NCBI GenBank assembly: GCA_035610835.1 | Contig: CM069442.1 | Span: 36,868,452-36,932,451, forward strand | Source of the DNA: Ophiura sarsii | Lineage: Eukaryota > Echinodermata > Ophiuroidea > Amphilepidida > Ophiuridae | Length of the DNA stretch: 64,000 nt | Direction of reading: 5' to 3' | Shown here: positions 53,301 to 64,000 of the stretch, piece by piece | Layout of the letters: every line of letters starts with the position of its first letter | Position numbering within the stretch: the stretch's first letter is position 1 | Position numbers and translations under genes: made by a program | The notes under the pieces: generated by a model | Database searches by the model: none | What the model was told of the DNA's origin: nothing | The model's input: only the letters and a program-made list of their open reading frames with translations

Positions 53301-55869
53301 TTTTATAACTCTAGGCTGGGGGTCCTAACCTAGACTGTGCAGGCTAAAAGTGATGTAGTGGATTAATACAGAATTAGGCATATCAACCATTCAGTACTAG
53401 AAACTAAATAGGGGCCTACTTTTGAAAATTGAAATTATAAAAACAATTCATCTTATCTAATATAGGAGGACTCGACTAGGGAGGGTTATGATAATTTTTT
53501 TTAAAGTGGGTTAAAACAAGGGGGGTGTGCCAAAATCTTTGACATGGGTTAATTTTCAATCCATACACTCAAAATACTACTTGTCCGAGAGGAAATGACC
53601 GATGATTGTCAGAATTGGTCAACTGTTTGTCTTTAAATGGCCGGCCGCAGGGAGAAAAATGATCCTGAAAAAGTGGCTAGGCCTATGACAGGCGACCTCA
53701 TTGGCAAAACATTAAAATTTAAAAAACATTAAAAAGACCCATCCATGAATTGATGACGCAGGTGCATAAATATAAATACTAAACAAAAGCTGAGATAAAT
53801 TGAGATTGGTGGGGGTCTTATTGATCATCAGTCTTGGTTAATAATTCACTTCTTATATTTTGATTGTCTCAGTTGAGACAATTTCGGAATTTCTTCGAGA
53901 GGTCATGACAAAAACACAAATACCTTTATAAGGAAGGGGTGGTCATTTTCTTTAGGCCCATTTTCTTTACTCTAGGGGGTGGGTCCCATGTACCGTCGTC
54001 ATTTTGTTATGACTCCCTCTAAACTACGTGATTATTTCTATGACCCCCCACCCCCCACCCCCACCCAACACACACACAAATCTTCTCACCTCTCTCTTCT
54101 CACCTTTCCTGGTAGAACAAATGCCCAGTCGGACAAATGCGCGCGAAGCGTGGACAAAATTTCATTTTTTAACTAACATTTTGTTTTGACCCCGTGTCTA
54201 CAATGGTAAAACATACACATCAGTGCTACGTGAAACTAATAATTTATTTTAAGTTGCATTTCCCCTTTAATGTCATGTAAGCGTACCCACTACCCCGGTA
54301 AATGTTATTGTTCATGGACTGCGTCCTCTGGGTATGAGATTTGGTACAGGGATCTCCTTTCGTACAAATGACGTCATCTCATGTTTAATCATTGGCAACG
54401 TTTTGTAATTGGCAAATAAAATTCTCTCAATTTAAATCTCAATCTCAAAGTTATTGACAACAAGGAAAACGAATCAATCCAAACCTCGTATATACAAATC
54501 ACTTTTATCTTTAACACCTTTGGAATTATTTAAAGTGGTTCAAACAAATATTTGAAACTTTTGGTATGATAGGGAAATAATAATGAATTGACTCTAGAAA
54601 CACATTATTAGCCAAGAATTTTTCGCCCAACATGTCGGTTTTGAGACAATCCCACTGACAAAATTCTACAAAGAAAATATATCTAGAATTGAGTGTGTTC
54701 TGTGCGACTTACTGCCTTCCAAAAAGGTCCGTTCGCAGATCGAAGATATATGGTAAGTAATTGTGTGATCGTTGCAATAAAATAACACTGACAGAAGCTT
54801 TATTCGACAAAATAGACGTGTCATAACCTGCCAACAAAACTGCAGTGCAGGATGATTGATGAATGATACAATAAACTATTTTACTTTTAGTAGTATAATA
54901 ATAAGTACTAATACTAAGGCCTAGACTACATGAATTGAAAATTAGAGTTAAATTGAAAAGCAATCAATTATGTGTGTGTTTTTTATGGGAAAGGTCCCTT
55001 TCCTGGTTTTTGGTATGATTTTAAAAATGGAGAGAGAGCTACATGTATGGAATGAAAGCATGAGTTGCCCTACTCCTGGACCTATATTTATATGGGGGAT
55101 ACCAGTAGTGAGTGTAGTAAACTGCTCAACCAACTTAAATGTGGGGGTTCCCTTAAAGACGTCTGACCTGCCTCTTCAAAATGGACAACTTGACATTGAC
55201 TACCATTCCTACACCAACCCCTCGCCTGACAGTTGCAGATGAGGACACCCTAACCAATTTGAAATCCGCCACACCTATATCGATATCACTTATCAGACGT
55301 TTACGCCAATTCATTTTCCCGAGGACTGTGTTGAGATGGATTGATGGAACAGTGAACACCCTACAACAAACGACCGTCGTCCAAACCAGCCCACATTCCT
55401 TTAAAACCGCCGAAAAACTTGTTTCCCCAAATTAACTGTCCACCCGCCGCCACCTCCAGTCAAAACTCTTCTTTGGAGTATTTTGGAGGAATACCAAACA
55501 AGTACCAAGAGTTGGCATTGGATATTTTCTGAATAAAATTGATCAAACTTTTGCTTCACCCTCACTTTAGTATCAGACTAGTAAGTCCTTGCAGTACCCA
55601 AATCTATGATTTAGGTACTTTTTTAGGCAAATGTGTACTTGGTGGAACCATACCAAAAAGAGGAGGCTATCATGTGACTAATTAACATAAATAATTAATG
55701 TCTAAATTCTGGAATATAGGCCTAAATAATGTATCAGGGTACTCCGGTTTCCTCCTGCTTTCAAAATCAGTGATCAGTTGTTTCGGTTATCAAAAACTTC
55801 CTTGACCCAATGGTATTTGGGGAGCTGCATTGAAAAAATGGTGGATGTTACAATCTAATGTGCGGATAG
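53301..55869. other. Intergenic region before CCNY
   Basis: No gene recognised. A poly-C-interrupted stretch lies near 54045-54070. Overlapping plus-strand ORFs at 54970-55435 lack domains; the better one (55181-55435, MDNLTLTTIPTPTPRL...) begins at a real ATG, but I see no similarity or splice support. Confidence 0.4.
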
Positions 55870-55995
55870 GATTTGCGCTACAGGCTGCACCCTAGTTGAT
55901 GCGATCTGATTCTGATGATTCACCAGCAGCGAAATTACAGCGCTTTGTATCCTTTGGCAAAAGCGCTATATAAATGCTGTGTTATTATTAATAAA
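55870..55995 (+). mobile_element. LINE/SINE 3' tail
   Basis: TTGGCAAAAGCGCTATATAA and ATGC, followed by GTTATTATTAATAA, is the common 3' end of CR1/L2-type LINEs and the SINEs that use them: an AAGCGCTATATAAATGC hairpin and an ATT tail. Confidence 0.7.
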
Positions 55996-57640
55996 AGTTG
56001 TAAAGCAAAAGGACTCAAAGGAGGCGGCCTTTTTTAGTGCAAAATCACATTTTGTTAGCGATACACTTTGCGAACCTTGACTTGATCTTACATTTGGGAT
56101 TGTAAGGCAAAAAAGGAGTTTGTTTCCAGTAGCTCACACGCATTTAATTTTGATGCTTGATTTTTGCGCATTTAATTTTTTTAATAGAAAAAACGGGAAA
56201 AATCTATTGTTAGAGCACCATCTTTTGTCGAAATGGTGTCCAACATGTATCAAGATGATGAACGGCAAACACGAAAGTGAAAATCCGTTGTGAAAATCAC
56301 ATTTTAGCAAGCATAAGAGCAACAAAAATAGACAAAATTAACCCATTTCAAGTGAATCTCCACTAAAGATTTGCATTAAAAATAAGAGTGATTTAGCTGA
56401 CAAGTTTTCTTTTTAATAGTAAGGTTATTATTATTTTGTTGATCTCGGGTTTCGGGATGGTGATTTTTGTCAAAATGTTTGTGCAGGACTCATTTTCCTG
56501 GGACTCCCTCATCACCCTTGATACCCCATTTACAATTGGCAGGATTGCAGGAAATGTATTTTTTCCTAATTTCAAGTCAAGAAAAGAAGAAGCAAAAAGA
56601 AGAAAAAAACACTACATTTCGAAGGATTAGAATTGACCGAGTGACATATTTTCTAAATCAGTACGGATAGATGGTGATAATCTGTTCCATAGATGGCCAG
56701 ATCTGAAAAGACATAAGTGCGCAACTGCGCATACCAGAATTAGAGTTGAATTTAGGGTAATCGATCGTCAGCTACCAACTTCAGAATCATTTTCACAGTC
56801 ATCCATGGCGTTTGACGTTTATTATCTTAAATAAAATAATTATATTCAAATGTGTCATTGGATCACAATCACATTCTTGGATATACTTTGATCATTGACA
56901 AAATCGGGAGATTTTGAAAGTAAGATGTTGATAACCGACCGTTCTACACAATTTGGTTGCAAGCTACCAAGAATTTTATTATACATGTATGTCTTGTTGC
57001 TACGTGCTTTGATGTGATATTCAATATCTTTACAATTGGTCTCATGTTTAAATTTTAAGACGATGCCTTAGGCCAAGCAAAGAAGATAGTCTGTCTCAGA
57101 AGCCTGCCCGCATTGGTATGTGAAATGAGCTACGGCGCGTATGTCTATGCGCTGAGCCCTAAAAAAACTTCCTTTTTTTTGGATTTTTTGTTGTTGTTTT
57201 GATTTTTAGAAAAAAAGTTTTAAAAATGTTCTCTGAAGCTTGGATTAGCAAAAAAAAAAAAAAATTGCATACCTCATAGCCTATTTTCTAAAAAAATCCT
57301 TTACTTTGAAAAATGTTTCTGAGACCGACTATCTTCTTTGTTTGGCCTTAATTATTGTTTCTTTCAGTTTTGTATGTGAAGCTAGGATTGCTTGGACCTG
57401 GAGCGACACACATCTATATTGTATACATGTTTACTGTACGTAAAGTATAAATTACACAATAGATTTACATTGATCAGTGATTAAAGCCTCACTCTTATTA
57501 CTCCTCAGACTATATTGCATCATCACAATATTGAATCGATGAGTTGATATCTGCAAAACAAATTGAACCTAAAATTAAAGATCCCTAGCTACATGTGTGT
57601 TGATAGCGCTGTTTCATGGCTGCACCATCTGATCTGTAGT
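55996..57640. other. 5' flank of CCNY
   Basis: Contains the second TTTGTTTCCAGTAG-family copy (56103-56370). No CpG-rich promoter is apparent. The CCNY 5' UTR probably starts within the last few hundred bases or in an upstream exon. Confidence 0.4.
56103..56370. mobile_element. TIR element, TTTGTTTCCAGTAG family, partial copy
   Basis: GGCAAAAAAGGAGTTTGTTT then CCAGTAG starts it. Inside, in reverse orientation to 31386-31766, it has CCATCTTTTGTCGAAATGGT, GTCCAACATGT, GGCAAACACGAAAGTGAAAA and AGCATAAGAGC. The other TIR is missing. Confidence 0.6.
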
Positions 57641-57809
57641 ATGGGGAACAGTACGTCGTGTGGGTGTTTTTCTTGCAAGACGGCAGAGCCGCGGGGGATT
57701 GCCATTCAAGATGATGAGCCCCGTCCCGAGGCCAATCTGGCCAGCATAAATGAAGGTGGTCTGACAGCTTCACTGCAGCACATCATGGATAGAGAAAAGA
57801 ATACTGATG
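57641..57809 (+). CDS. CCNY: CCNY exon 1 (coding part)
   Basis: It has 56 codons plus one base, donor ACTGATG|GTAAGT at 57810. The reading frame is open upstream to about 57563, but the MGN start is chosen because it creates the myristoylation signal and aligns with family N-termini. Residues after the Cys-rich head (EPRGIAIQDDEPRPEANLAS) are less conserved. Confidence 0.88.
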
Positions 57810-60800
57810 GTAAGTGGTTTGAGTTTTGGCTTGTTTTATTCGTGGATTATGCCAGGGTTTGCATTTTTATTAGTGTTTTGGGGGCTATAACACTGCCAAT
57901 TATGAACATGTAGTTTTGGACAGCGTGTACTATTGAGTGTAGTTTTGCATTTTCTTTTTGTGTGTACTATGCAATAGTACACATACACACAAAAGTAAAC
58001 GCTCAAGAGTGTACGGTGTCCAAGTTACACATTCATAATGTGCAGTGTACATGTAAGGCCTCGCCAACTTGATTTTTAGTTTCCCGTAACCCGCCCGCGC
58101 TTCATTTTCATGTCCGCGTTTGAATTCATTATTGAAATTTTGGGGGAAAAATACTGTTTTTGCAATGAAAACGTCCAAATTCATGCATTGTGTTTGATGA
58201 AATTGTGAAATGTTTATTCGTTTTGACCAGAATAGCCTTTCTGTAACTTTCATATATAAATTGACCCATTTCATTCTATGATGGTGTGCAGCGGTGTATA
58301 ACAATACGTCTGACATCCACATTTTGTATAATAATGAAAGTCGTAAAAATAATGAATAATGTGACAGGAAATTAAAGATCAAGTTGGCGAGGCCTAACAC
58401 CCCGCCCCCCCCACCCCCCCCCCCCCCCCCCCCCCCCCCGTAGCACGCAGAAATTTGTGTTTATCTCGTTAATGACCACCTTTTTCAACAGTACTTTTTT
58501 GAAATTGTGGAAAGTTTCATTTGCACAAAGATTTGCGCGTAACGCACAAAAATTGCTGTACAAAACGCATTCAAAAACGTTAAAACATGCGTAGCACGCA
58601 AAAATTGTGTTTCTCTCGTTAATGACCACCTTTTTCAACAGTACTTTGTTGAAATTGTGGAAAGTTTCATTTTGTATATAATAAGTTTCATTTTGTCGCA
58701 CAATTTGCAGTGGTGGGTCCGGACGTTGCTTACCCTATCATGATCCAAGTTTCATTTTACACCGCAAAATGAAAATATCCTCTTCACTCTTTAAATTGTT
58801 AATGTTTCTAAAATAAAAGTTTACAAAAATATTCGGATGTAGTGGGATTTATTTTTTTGCTACACAAATTGTCTTTCTACACCTACAAATGTATTGCCTT
58901 TTTAAAACTGAACAATTCTAAACTAAAGCGTGCACAGTGCACAATTATTTTTGTCCACCCAGGCGTTATACTATCCATTTGGCCAAACTTTTTTGAACCC
59001 AATTTATGTACCAAAAACCTTTTGGTCCCCCCTTTGGGCAACTTCAAACTGCAATCTTGTTTTTTTCCTACCCCTATTTTTTCCTTTATCCCTACACAAT
59101 ACACATAATGACTTGTTTCTGCCTCTAAATAGCCAGAATATCCATTGTCTGTGTATATGGGTTAGCAACAACAGTGATGGGAGCAACAGTGAATAGGAGC
59201 CAGGGCAGCATTGCAGTGTGATAACTCTTTTGACCTCAAGTGACCTGGTGGACCAAGTCCTTCTTAAATATTGTTTGGCCTTGCATAAATTTGATACAAT
59301 CCAAGAAAAATGCAATGCAACCTCTTCTCCCCTTTCAACATTGATTAGTGTCGTTATCTCTTGACAGCAAAACAATTGGATCCAACATTTATTGGTGGTG
59401 AAAGGGATAGATAGAAAGGGAGTTCTGCTTTCCACTATCCTATCTTCTTAATCTTAGTAATTTTCATGTGTATATTTTTATTAAGGCATATACCGTAAGA
59501 CATATGAGACATATTAGAAGAATGAAGTGTTTCAGCTATCTTTTGCATGGATAATATTGCAGATCATATTCATCACCTGCTCTATATTGCCATCTAACAT
59601 AATACATTGTGTAACAGTGGACAACAAAAAAACCCAGACAGATGGTTTGTATCACTGTATTGTTCAACACTTGAATGTTTTAAAATTGTTGTACCAAATG
59701 TACCAAACGTGAGAATTATTTGTCTGGTTCATGGCAAATCAACAGATCTTAACCATCCATTCTCATATTGTCAATTTAAGTAAATTGAAATAAAGTATTT
59801 TATAAATTCACAGTGGTCCAAAGTCAAAACACCCACCATATGAAATCTCTTTAATATGCATTTTCTTAACTGGTTTAGATTCAACATTATCTGTAGAAAG
59901 CTCAAGCTGATTGCTGAGGCCTAAAGCAAATGTAGTGGGTATTGGGTCTCATCTCTTTATTCCAAGCAATGTGCGCTTTGCTTGGCACTATGAGCAAAGA
60001 TGCTAGTCTTTTTGGTTATTTCTTAATTTCAGGAATGTCTTTGTTAAATTCACTGAATTTTATTTCATGATATATAGAGCAAATAATATGAACATTATAA
60101 AGATAAAGGAAGAGAATTAGCATGCTGTTGGCTTCATCCAAGAACCATATGTTCATCCAACGTTCGACATAACATGTATCGCATCGCAAAATGTTTGCGA
60201 CGCAACTGCTAATCTCCATCGCATATTTTGCGATGCCATATTTCGACTAGGAAGTACAAAATATGTCCAAGTTCTCACGCAACACACAAGCAAGGCCACA
60301 AAATTACGAAACAAAATCAACAAAACTGAAACAAACATGGCGCCGAAAATTCTATAAGCGCGTTTTTTATTGGTTTGTGCTTGTAATGTTTACTATACGA
60401 AGACCAATCACAGTGTCTGTTCCATCGCTAGATCAATGACGTAATTTATAATTACTTTCGCAATTTCTGATTTTGCGATGGTTCTCATGTTATCTTCGGT
60501 AATGGCTCATAGCAGTGACCGGCCGCATCAGGCTCCTATATTTACATGAATTATAGTGAGCTAATGGGCAATATGGATTGCTGAATTCGCGATTAAAACG
60601 TTGCATATATCACAGACAGATAAGTTTGTTTTTTGAAACTTAATAAATAAACACAAAGAAATGACCATAATCTCCTGAGAACAGTGTATTATAACTTAAA
60701 GGGGCACTAAGAGATGTGTTGGAGGCTGCGCCCTCAATTATGATAAAAACTGAGATCAGTTTATTTTTATAATTGTATTAATGTATGAACTTATACACCT

Positions 60801-62180
60801 ATAAGATTAAGAAAAATCAGCTCTCTTTGTACAAGAAAACGTCGATTCAAAAATGCTCGTACAGCCGCGACGAGCATTTTATGTCCGACAGTATCCCCTT
60901 GCAGTACGCGTGAAACATAACGCGAACCATATTTGCATAGAGGGCGTTTTTCAATAAATAGCGATGATATTGTTTTAATCTAGTTTTGCTGTGTTTTTGT
61001 TAGTAGAAACAACAATAATGGCAATTTTTAATGTTCATCTTGAATTCTGAAGTAAATTTTTAAACATTTAAAATGTTCAACACCACTTAATGTCCCTTTA
61101 AGTCTACAATGTATTATGTCAAACTCAAATAAAATATGCGCCATTGCTACACTAAAAAAACAAAAAACTGCTACACTAAACTTAGGAATTGCTACGCAAG
61201 TCCTAAAGTGGATCGCAGTTTTTGCTACGCAAAAATATAGCCAAGTCTGACGTTGTGTTCATCATCATGCCTATCTATAAATTAGTCCCCATTGTTTTGT
61301 TTTGTTTTGATGGTTGTCATGGAAAACAGGATGTTTACTTCCTGAATGAGTTCATCGTGATATTTAAGTAAACATATCCACATCCTCTGTACCGGACCAA
61401 GCATTTGATTTAGCCTTGTTAATAAATACACAGATTTATTCATTTCAATGTCTATTGATCATTATATAGTACCATATTGATTGTTTTCATGGAGTGATGA
61501 ATTAACTCTTTTGGCTAATGGAGGTTGATGCTAACTCATGTTTGGTATCAAGCCTTGATTTAAGGATGTGTGAACTGGGAGCTACTTTGTAACTTTTCTG
61601 ACAAAAGTAGCTCCCGCTCCTATATTTGCTATGCAAAATTTGAAAACACCGGGAGCTAAAACTTGACAATTTATGACGAATTAGGCTAGTCATAAGTCTT
61701 CCGACTTAAAAACATTGTCCCCATTTGAGAAAAATGAATTGAAAGCAAAGGTTTTACATAAAATCTGACTATACTTGGATTAATAGATAATGGGGCTTAT
61801 AGATACTTGAATTAATAGAACCCATGGCCTTTTGGTCCCAAAGCGAATGTCATAACCACTAGACCAGCTAGGCTGTCGCCATCAGTGCCGAGGTGTACAT
61901 GTATTCTCTGTGTATTACGGAATGAATCTACTTAACTATACAATAGAAGTCTTTGCACTAGACTAATTGGTGATAGCTTATTCATCGGTAGTTCAAACCT
62001 AATGTTTTCATCACACATTTTTGCCGAATAATGGAGTGGCTCTAATTATTCATTAATCAATATCTTTTTTTATAGACTACAAAATCAATATTTTGACAAA
62101 TCTTTTTTCAGACGATAGCCAGGACCCTTCACTGCATCCAGGAACCAGTACACTCTTCCTCAGTAAATCACAAGTATTTG
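57641..62180 (+). CDS. CCNY: Cyclin Y, first two coding exons (gene continues beyond the window)
   Basis: Membrane-anchored cyclin that binds CDK14 and CDK16. In flies and vertebrates it recruits CDK14 to the plasma membrane to phosphorylate LRP5/6 in Wnt signalling. Exon 1 is 57641-57809 and exon 2 is 62112-62180, joined in phase 1. The start is MGNSTSCGCFSCK: Gly2 with Ser6 fits N-myristoylation, and nearby cysteines could be palmitoylated, as expected for this family (human begins MGNTTSCC). LQHIMDRE, the acidic DDSQDP region and STLFLSKSQ match the conserved N-terminal block (LQHISDRE...STIFLSKSQ). The cyclin box lies in exons outside the window. Kozak context is strong (A at -3, G at +4). 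The intron is about 4.3 kb and carries several MITEs. Confidence 0.88.
57886..58046. mobile_element. Palindromic MITE, copy 2
   Basis: Same family as 30609-30764: CACTGCCAATTATGAACATG, TAGTTTTGGACAGCGTGTAC ... GTGTACGGTGTCCAAGTTAC and CATTCATAATGTGCAGTG. It begins only 76 bases after the exon 1 donor. Confidence 0.8.
58053..58398. mobile_element. TIR element, TTAGGCCTCGCCAACTTGAT family
   Basis: Left GTAAGGCCTCGCCAACTTGA, TTTTTAGTTTCC. Right GGAAATTAAAGA, TCAAGTTGGCGAGGCCTAAC. About 32 bp of inverted repeat, 346 bp in total, non-coding. Confidence 0.8.
58400..58676. repeat. Poly-C tract and 151-bp direct repeat
   Basis: A C run broken by a single A spans about 58404-58439. GTAGCACGCA(G/A)AAATT.GTGTTT then CGTTAATGACCACCTTTTTC and AACAGTACTTT occur at 58440 and at 58591, nearly identical for about 85 bases. 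Confidence 0.85.
60158..60508. mobile_element. Possible TIR element, CGACATAACATG family
   Basis: CGACATAACATGTATCGCATC, GCAAAATG on the left resembles the inverted right side CATTTTGCGATGG-like (GATTTTGCGATGGTTCTCAT, GTTATCTTCG). Imperfect, about 30 bp. Ends uncertain. Confidence 0.45.
60696..61101. mobile_element. MITE family A, copy 3
   Basis: TTAA-AGGGGCACTAAGAGATG to CACTTAATGTCCCT-TTAA, 406 bp. Near full-length reverse match to 5400-5805, including GATACTGTCGGAC/GTCCGACAGTATC and GAACCATATTTGCATAGAGG. Confidence 0.85.
61812..61876 (-). other. tRNA-Pro-like relic
   Basis: The minus strand reads GCCTAGCTGGTCTAGTGGTT, ATGACATTCGCTTTGGGACC, AAAAGGCCATGGGTTC. TGGTCTAGTGG is a good A box and TTCGCTTTGGGA resembles the TGG-anticodon arm of tRNA-Pro. 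The B box and acceptor stem are worn, so it is a pseudogene or SINE head. Confidence 0.55.
62112..62180 (+). CDS. CCNY: CCNY exon 2
   Basis: Acceptor TCTTTTTTCAG at 62111, donor GTATTTG|GTAAGT at 62181. It has 69 bases, phase 1 both sides: (D)DSQDPSLHPGTSTLFLSKS QVF. The TLFLSKSQ motif aligns with vertebrate STIFLSKSQ. Confidence 0.88.
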
Positions 62181-63309
62181 GTAAGTAATCTTGGTAAAAG
62201 AGCATGGGAAGTATTTTTTATTTAAAGCTTTGTACAGGATTTAATCAAAGATAATAGATCATCAAAGAAAGAACAACTAAATCCCAACAATTTAGGTGAT
62301 TATCATGAGCATTTTAGTCATATTTAAACAGGTATGACCTCCTCATCAAATAGCAACAGACAAATTCCATGACGTAAGAAAACTGCAGAAATAATTATAT
62401 GCCAGGATGGAGCAAATATTCTTCCTAAAACATTTGCCCAAATTTGATTTGATCAACATTTGAATTCCTATTTTCTGTTCCTAAATAGACACATACCAAT
62501 TTAACTATGTACAATTTGCAATGATTTACAAATTACAACATAAATGATTAACTTTCATGTGCATTTGAAAAAGTGATCTATTTCATTAATGACCATTTAT
62601 TAAATGTCATATCACAAGTAATACCCTAATTACATTGAGGGATGCAGACTAATATAGAATCAGAGAGAGATATGATTGATCAGTGTCCCCAACAGAAAAT
62701 GTCTCCAAGATGTGGCATAAGTGCTATCTAGGCCACGGCCCACAGCAGCCTCGATGATCTTCCTGCATCGCATCGCATATCATTTCGGACTGTAAACATT
62801 CTTAAACATGGAACCACCAAGGTGTTACAGCTATAGCGCACATAATACTGGAGCGATTAGTGATTGAACAGCACCCACAAGAGGCTAGTGTCCTAATGAG
62901 CAATTCTCATTGTTTAAAACGCTTATCGTTCCATTATTTTTATTTTTATAGAAGTGTGGGGATCAGCAATGGAAAAGAAATTGAACTCTATTCTAAATAT
63001 TTCTTTGATCAACGACTTATAGTGGTCACACTCTAGGGCTCCCACACAGGAATCTGCAACAAACCAATTGAATTATACATCACTGTTTTTTGTAATATAC
63101 ACATTCCGGCAGCGCTATAGCTCACCTCGCCAGATGCGAGAGAGGGCTGTCAAATTATTGCATGAGAACAAAAGAAAAGCCCTTATTTATTTTCATTATT
63201 ATTATGTGATAAACACTTATGCTGCTGTAGCCAGGGCCCATGACCGAAAGTATAGCCCACATTTCGGTGAGCCCTTTTAAAATATGTTAGTAGCCCAACA
63301 TTCCAGTGA
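62181..63309 (+). other. CCNY intron 2 (partial)
   Basis: No further exon was found. An acceptor-like TTTTTATAG at 62951 is followed by an open stretch (EVWGSAMEKKLNS), but it does not match cyclin Y and soon reaches a stop. Confidence 0.5.
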
Positions 63310-63500
63310 TCGATTTATGTGAACAAATTTGATTTGTGTAGCAAACTGTTGCCAAATTCCTACCGTTCGTTAAAAATGATAAACTGTTACATTGAAATGC
63401 ATAGTATAAAAATTGCTTTACACTTTTAGATTGTATAGCAAATTCCTCAAAGTGTGGAGCAATTAGCGACACGACACTGGGTAAATCGTACGCTGCCCAA
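63310..63500 (-). repeat. Dispersed repeat, inverted copy of 11695-11860
   Basis: The reverse complement reads GATTTACCCAGTG..TGCTCCACACTTTG..GAATTTGCTATACAATCTAAAA..GCATTTCAATGTAACAGTTTAT, as at 11695. Confidence 0.75.
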
Positions 63501-63845
63501 CAAACCTTGGTACATGTATCTGTTTTTCATTACCACTGCGAATGGGTAAAAGTAGCCCAATTTGTTCGGTTTAGCTGTAGGGTTGGCAATACTTTGATTG
63601 ATCACTGTCTATAAAGTGAGTGCATGTATGTGTACATTTTATAAGATATATAAGGTTAACCATGTATGTTGTATGTGCTGAAACTATATTAACATTTCGT
63701 GAGATGTGCTGTGCTATACTCCCTATACATGTATCAATTACTGACAATGTGTGGGGATATCTGTCAATAGTTGTCAGAAGCAAATAGAGATAAAGTGGAG
63801 GAATGAGTGGAAGTATAATTTCCTTTTTATAAAAAAGATGGGCAT
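63501..63845. other. Non-coding, in CCNY intron
   Basis: Nothing recognised. Confidence 0.5.
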
Positions 63846-64000
63846 TTAAAGGTAGATGACCCGATCACATTTTCGTAACACAGAATTATTTCAAACATAC
63901 GGAGATTTTCATATCATATGAAAGCTCGTATTTTTCTCATCATCATACTGAAATTTGACGGCCTAAATCGGTATAATTACGGAGAAATCGATGAAATAAC
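63846..64000. mobile_element. MITE family C, left part (runs off the window)
   Basis: TTAA-AGGTAGATGACCCGATCAC and the next 140 bases match 12832-12990 almost base for base, with only a few substitutions. The two copies are therefore young. Confidence 0.9.

Larger units (their letters stand above)
57810..62111 (+). other. CCNY intron 1
   Basis: Repeat-rich: palindromic MITE (57886-58046), TIR element (58053-58398), poly-C tract (58400-58439), 151-bp direct repeat (58440-58676), a possible TIR element (60158-60508), MITE family A copy 3 (60696-61101) and a tRNA-Pro-like relic (61812-61876). The ORFs at 59004-59435 and 58842-59196 are unsupported. Confidence 0.7.

Noticed and set aside
55181..55435. 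84-codon plus-strand ORF before CCNY
   Set aside because: Starts with ATG but has no family resemblance, promoter or poly(A) signal that would support a gene.
59004..59435. 143-codon minus-strand ORF in CCNY intron 1
   Set aside because: No domain, low-complexity Leu runs and no conservation signal visible; likely chance.
62951..63020. Possible third CCNY exon
   Set aside because: Acceptor-like signal, but the peptide does not match cyclin Y and has an early stop without a suitable donor.

Overview
This is nuclear DNA from an invertebrate animal. It has spliced, widely spaced exons with GT/AG boundaries, A+T-rich introns, LINE relics and very many short inverted-repeat transposons. An invertebrate deuterostome (echinoderm or hemichordate type) fits the gene content and repeat style, but that placement is a guess, not something the sequence proves.

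Layout. 1-9.1 kb: mostly repeats, one candidate exon of an unidentified minus-strand gene (1318-1479) and a LINE tail. 9.12-10.77 kb (+): an intronless class A GPCR-like gene whose third intracellular loop carries nine copies of a 24-residue repeat. A one-base deletion inside the repeat array breaks the frame. 12.8-19.5 kb: a stack of nested transposons holding a dead LINE and a 115-bp minisatellite rich in TGACCTTTGACCT. 19.8-20.9 kb: a foldback element. 21.4-40.9 kb (-): the ankyrin/IQ gene inversin (INVS, NPHP2). I could assemble 16 exons with consistent phases, giving about 1,053 codons, close to the roughly 1,065 residues of the human protein. Its third exon is followed by three tandem partial copies of itself. 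41-57.6 kb: intergenic or upstream sequence with foldback elements, a G-rich array, a BovB-like RTE LINE, a nested MITE and a second LINE relic. 57.6 kb to the end (+): the first two coding exons of cyclin Y (CCNY), with its acylated N-terminus, continuing past the window.

How the genes relate. INVS and CCNY lie head to head, about 16.7 kb apart. In vertebrates inversin restrains canonical Wnt signalling through Dishevelled and works in the primary cilium, while cyclin Y with CDK14 promotes LRP6 phosphorylation at the plasma membrane. The shared Wnt link is suggestive only; nothing in the sequence shows co-regulation. The repeat fraction is dominated by non-autonomous elements: at least four families flanked by TTAA, a family ending in TACAGG..TGTCCC, hAT-like elements, long palindromes and tRNA-like relics.
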